Source of the DNA: an uncultured Clostridia bacterium | GTDB lineage: Bacteria; Bacillota; Clostridia; Christensenellales; Borkfalkiaceae | Assembly (NCBI GenBank): GCA_947589335.1 | Contig: CANPZH010000031.1 | Coordinates: 1-13,151, forward strand | DNA length: 13,151 nucleotides | Direction: 5' to 3' | Part shown: positions 12,157 through 13,151 of the stretch, one piece after another | How positions within the stretch are numbered: position 1 is the stretch's first letter | Layout: each line of letters starts with the position of its first letter | Position numbers and translations under genes: made by a program | Notes under the pieces: model-generated | Databases searched by the model: none | The model's input: only the letters and a program-made list of their open reading frames with translations | Told to the model about the DNA's origin: nothing

Positions 12157-12825
12157 ATGAAAATTCTTGTGCTCGAGGACGACGGCAGCCTCCGCGCGAC
12201 GCTCAAAAAGCGGCTCACGGCGAGCGGATTCACCGTAGAATGCGCCGAAAACGGCGAGGAGGGGCTGCATTTTCTGCGCATGGGCGGGTTCGACCTCGTC
12301 ATTTCGGACATCATGATGCCCGTCATGAACGGGCTGGAATTCCTCTCCGCCATCCGCGCGAAGAAGATCGACCTCCCCGTCATCCTGCTCACCGCCCTCG
12401 ACGGCAGCGGAGACATCGTGAAGGGACTCGACATGGGCGCGGACGACTACATCGTGAAGCCCTTCGAGTTCCCCGAACTGCTCGCCCGCATCCGTCTCGT
12501 CACGAGAAGGAGCGCAGGCTCCCGCGAAAATCTGCTGACGGTGAAGGATCTGACCCTCGACATCGGGACGCGCACCGTCGTGCGGGGAGGAGAGCCCATC
12601 TCCCTCTCGGCAAAGGAGTTCGACCTCCTCGCCCTGCTCATCCGCAACAAGAACATCGTGCTGACGAGGGAGCGCATCTGCGATTCCCTGTACGGCATCG
12701 ACGACTGCGTCGGATCCAACACGGTCGACGTCTATATCCGCTATCTGCGCAAAAAGATCGACGACGGCTATGAAGAAAAACTCATCCACACCGTGCGGGG
12801 CGTGGGATATACGGTAAAGGAATGA
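12157..12825 (+). CDS. OmpR/PhoB-family response regulator
   Basis: The 222-residue protein begins MKILVLEDDGS; GGAGG six bases upstream decides this start over an in-frame ATG eight codons earlier. The receiver domain (1 to about 115) has the acidic pocket Glu7-Asp8-Asp9, phospho-acceptor Asp51 in VISDIMMP, Thr79 in ILLTA and Lys101 in IVKPFEFPELLARI. The winged-helix output domain (about 128-222) ends in the family signature VDVYIRYLRKKI and IHTVRGVGYTV. It should bind DNA as a dimer at direct repeats. Its stop overlaps the next start as ATGA, the usual coupling to a sensor kinase. The phased repeats before the PepSY gene make that gene a likely target. Confidence 0.95.
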   Translation: MKILVLEDDGSLRATLKKRLTASGFTVECAENGEEGLHFLRMGGFDLVISDIMMPVMNGLEFLSAIRAKKIDLPVILLTALDGSGDIVKGLDMGADDYIVKPFEFPELLARIRLVTRRSAGSRENLLTVKDLTLDIGTRTVVRGGEPISLSAKEFDLLALLIRNKNIVLTRERICDSLYGIDDCVGSNTVDVYIRYLRKKIDDGYEEKLIHTVRGVGYTVKE

Positions 12826-13151
12826 AATTCGGCAAAAAGATCGTCTTCATCAACTCCCTCATCATCGCCTGCCTGACGGTGATCATCGTCGTGGCGGCGG
12901 CGGTCGCCTTGCTGCTGAACGCCAGCTATATGGAGCCGTCCAAGTACAGCAAGGTATTTGTGGATCCGGACGAGAAGCTGCAGGGGACGCTTGGAAACGG
13001 GTATCTGGAGAATCTGCTTTTCGGCGATATCAAAAGATGTCATGCCCTGCTGACGGACAGGAGAGTATACTTTCAGGGAAGGTTCCTGTATGAGAACGGA
13101 AAGCGCTCGGAATGGCTGATCAGCGAAGAGATCGTAGATCTGGAGGACATC
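12822..13151 (+). CDS. Sensor-kinase-like N-terminus running into an unrelated-looking domain (partial, possibly chimeric)
   Basis: 110 codons are in the window and the frame is open at the right edge. Residues 1-35 (MKFGKKIVFINSLIIACLTV, then an Ile/Val/Ala-rich helix to LLLNAS) look exactly like the first membrane segment of a histidine kinase, as expected from ATGA coupling to a response regulator. From Met37 (ATG at 12930) the sequence MEPSKYSKVFVDPDEKLQGT and onward, with HALLTDRRVYFQG (74-86) and SEEIVDLEDI (101-110), resembles instead the start of soluble or PH-like Clostridia proteins. Codon use shifts too (more GAT, TTT, GTA, CTT, TAT). No ribosome binding site precedes Met37. It is either a genuine unusual sensor, a recombination fusion or a misjoined assembly. 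No kinase core is visible. Confidence 0.6.
   Translation, partial: MKFGKKIVFINSLIIACLTVIIVVAAAVALLLNASYMEPSKYSKVFVDPDEKLQGTLGNGYLENLLFGDIKRCHALLTDRRVYFQGRFLYENGKRSEWLISEEIVDLEDI

Noticed and set aside
9673..12789. A 1038-codon open frame on the minus strand across the nitroreductase, PepSY and response-regulator genes
   Set aside because: It is antisense to three well-supported genes, has no family motif or ribosome binding site, and is kept open by the GC-rich codon bias of the opposite strand.

Overview
The window looks like chromosomal DNA from a GC-rich, low-temperature-promoter-type Bacillota, most likely class Clostridia. The reasons are strong AAGGAGG-type ribosome binding sites, consensus TTGACA/TATAAT promoters, the gene order ecfA1-ecfA2-ecfT-truA, an SdpR/SdpI pair, a HelD-type helicase and a LysR-like N-terminus of the clostridial type. 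I cannot name genus or species. No rRNA, tRNA, CRISPR array or insertion sequence was recognised, and no gap between genes exceeds about 160 bases.

Left block, all on the minus strand (1-9325). Read in the direction of transcription, a small sdpR-sdpI operon (9325 to 8281) comes first and ends in a terminator. Next is a HelD-like helicase (8121-5755), then an energy-coupling-factor transporter core ecfA1-ecfA2-ecfT whose genes all overlap. These overlap truA, which in turn overlaps a 301-residue membrane protein of unknown function. A perfect 32-bp palindrome closes that operon. mnmE then follows from its own consensus promoter, and the first 12 codons of a LysR-family regulator run off the left edge.

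Right block, plus strand (9474-13151). A nitroreductase-family gene is divergent from sdpR across a 148-bp double promoter region. It ends in a clear terminator. Then come a lipoprotein built of about seven PepSY-like repeats, an OmpR-family response regulator and the start of a membrane sensor overlapping it by ATGA. The lipoprotein promoter carries phased TTTCTTTAA repeats of the kind OmpR-family regulators bind, so the three genes probably form one signalling unit.

The two most unusual points are structural. (1) Between sdpR and sdpI there is a 77-bp perfect direct duplication with an inverted copy of part of it in the middle, and short microhomologies at both switch points. This is the footprint expected of a local template-switch event (or a chimeric artefact). 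It has uncoupled an ATGA-overlapping gene pair and left a 24-codon sdpI remnant. (2) The sensor-kinase N-terminus at the right edge appears to run in frame into a different protein after its first membrane helix, with a change in codon use. This is either a recombination junction or a misassembly.
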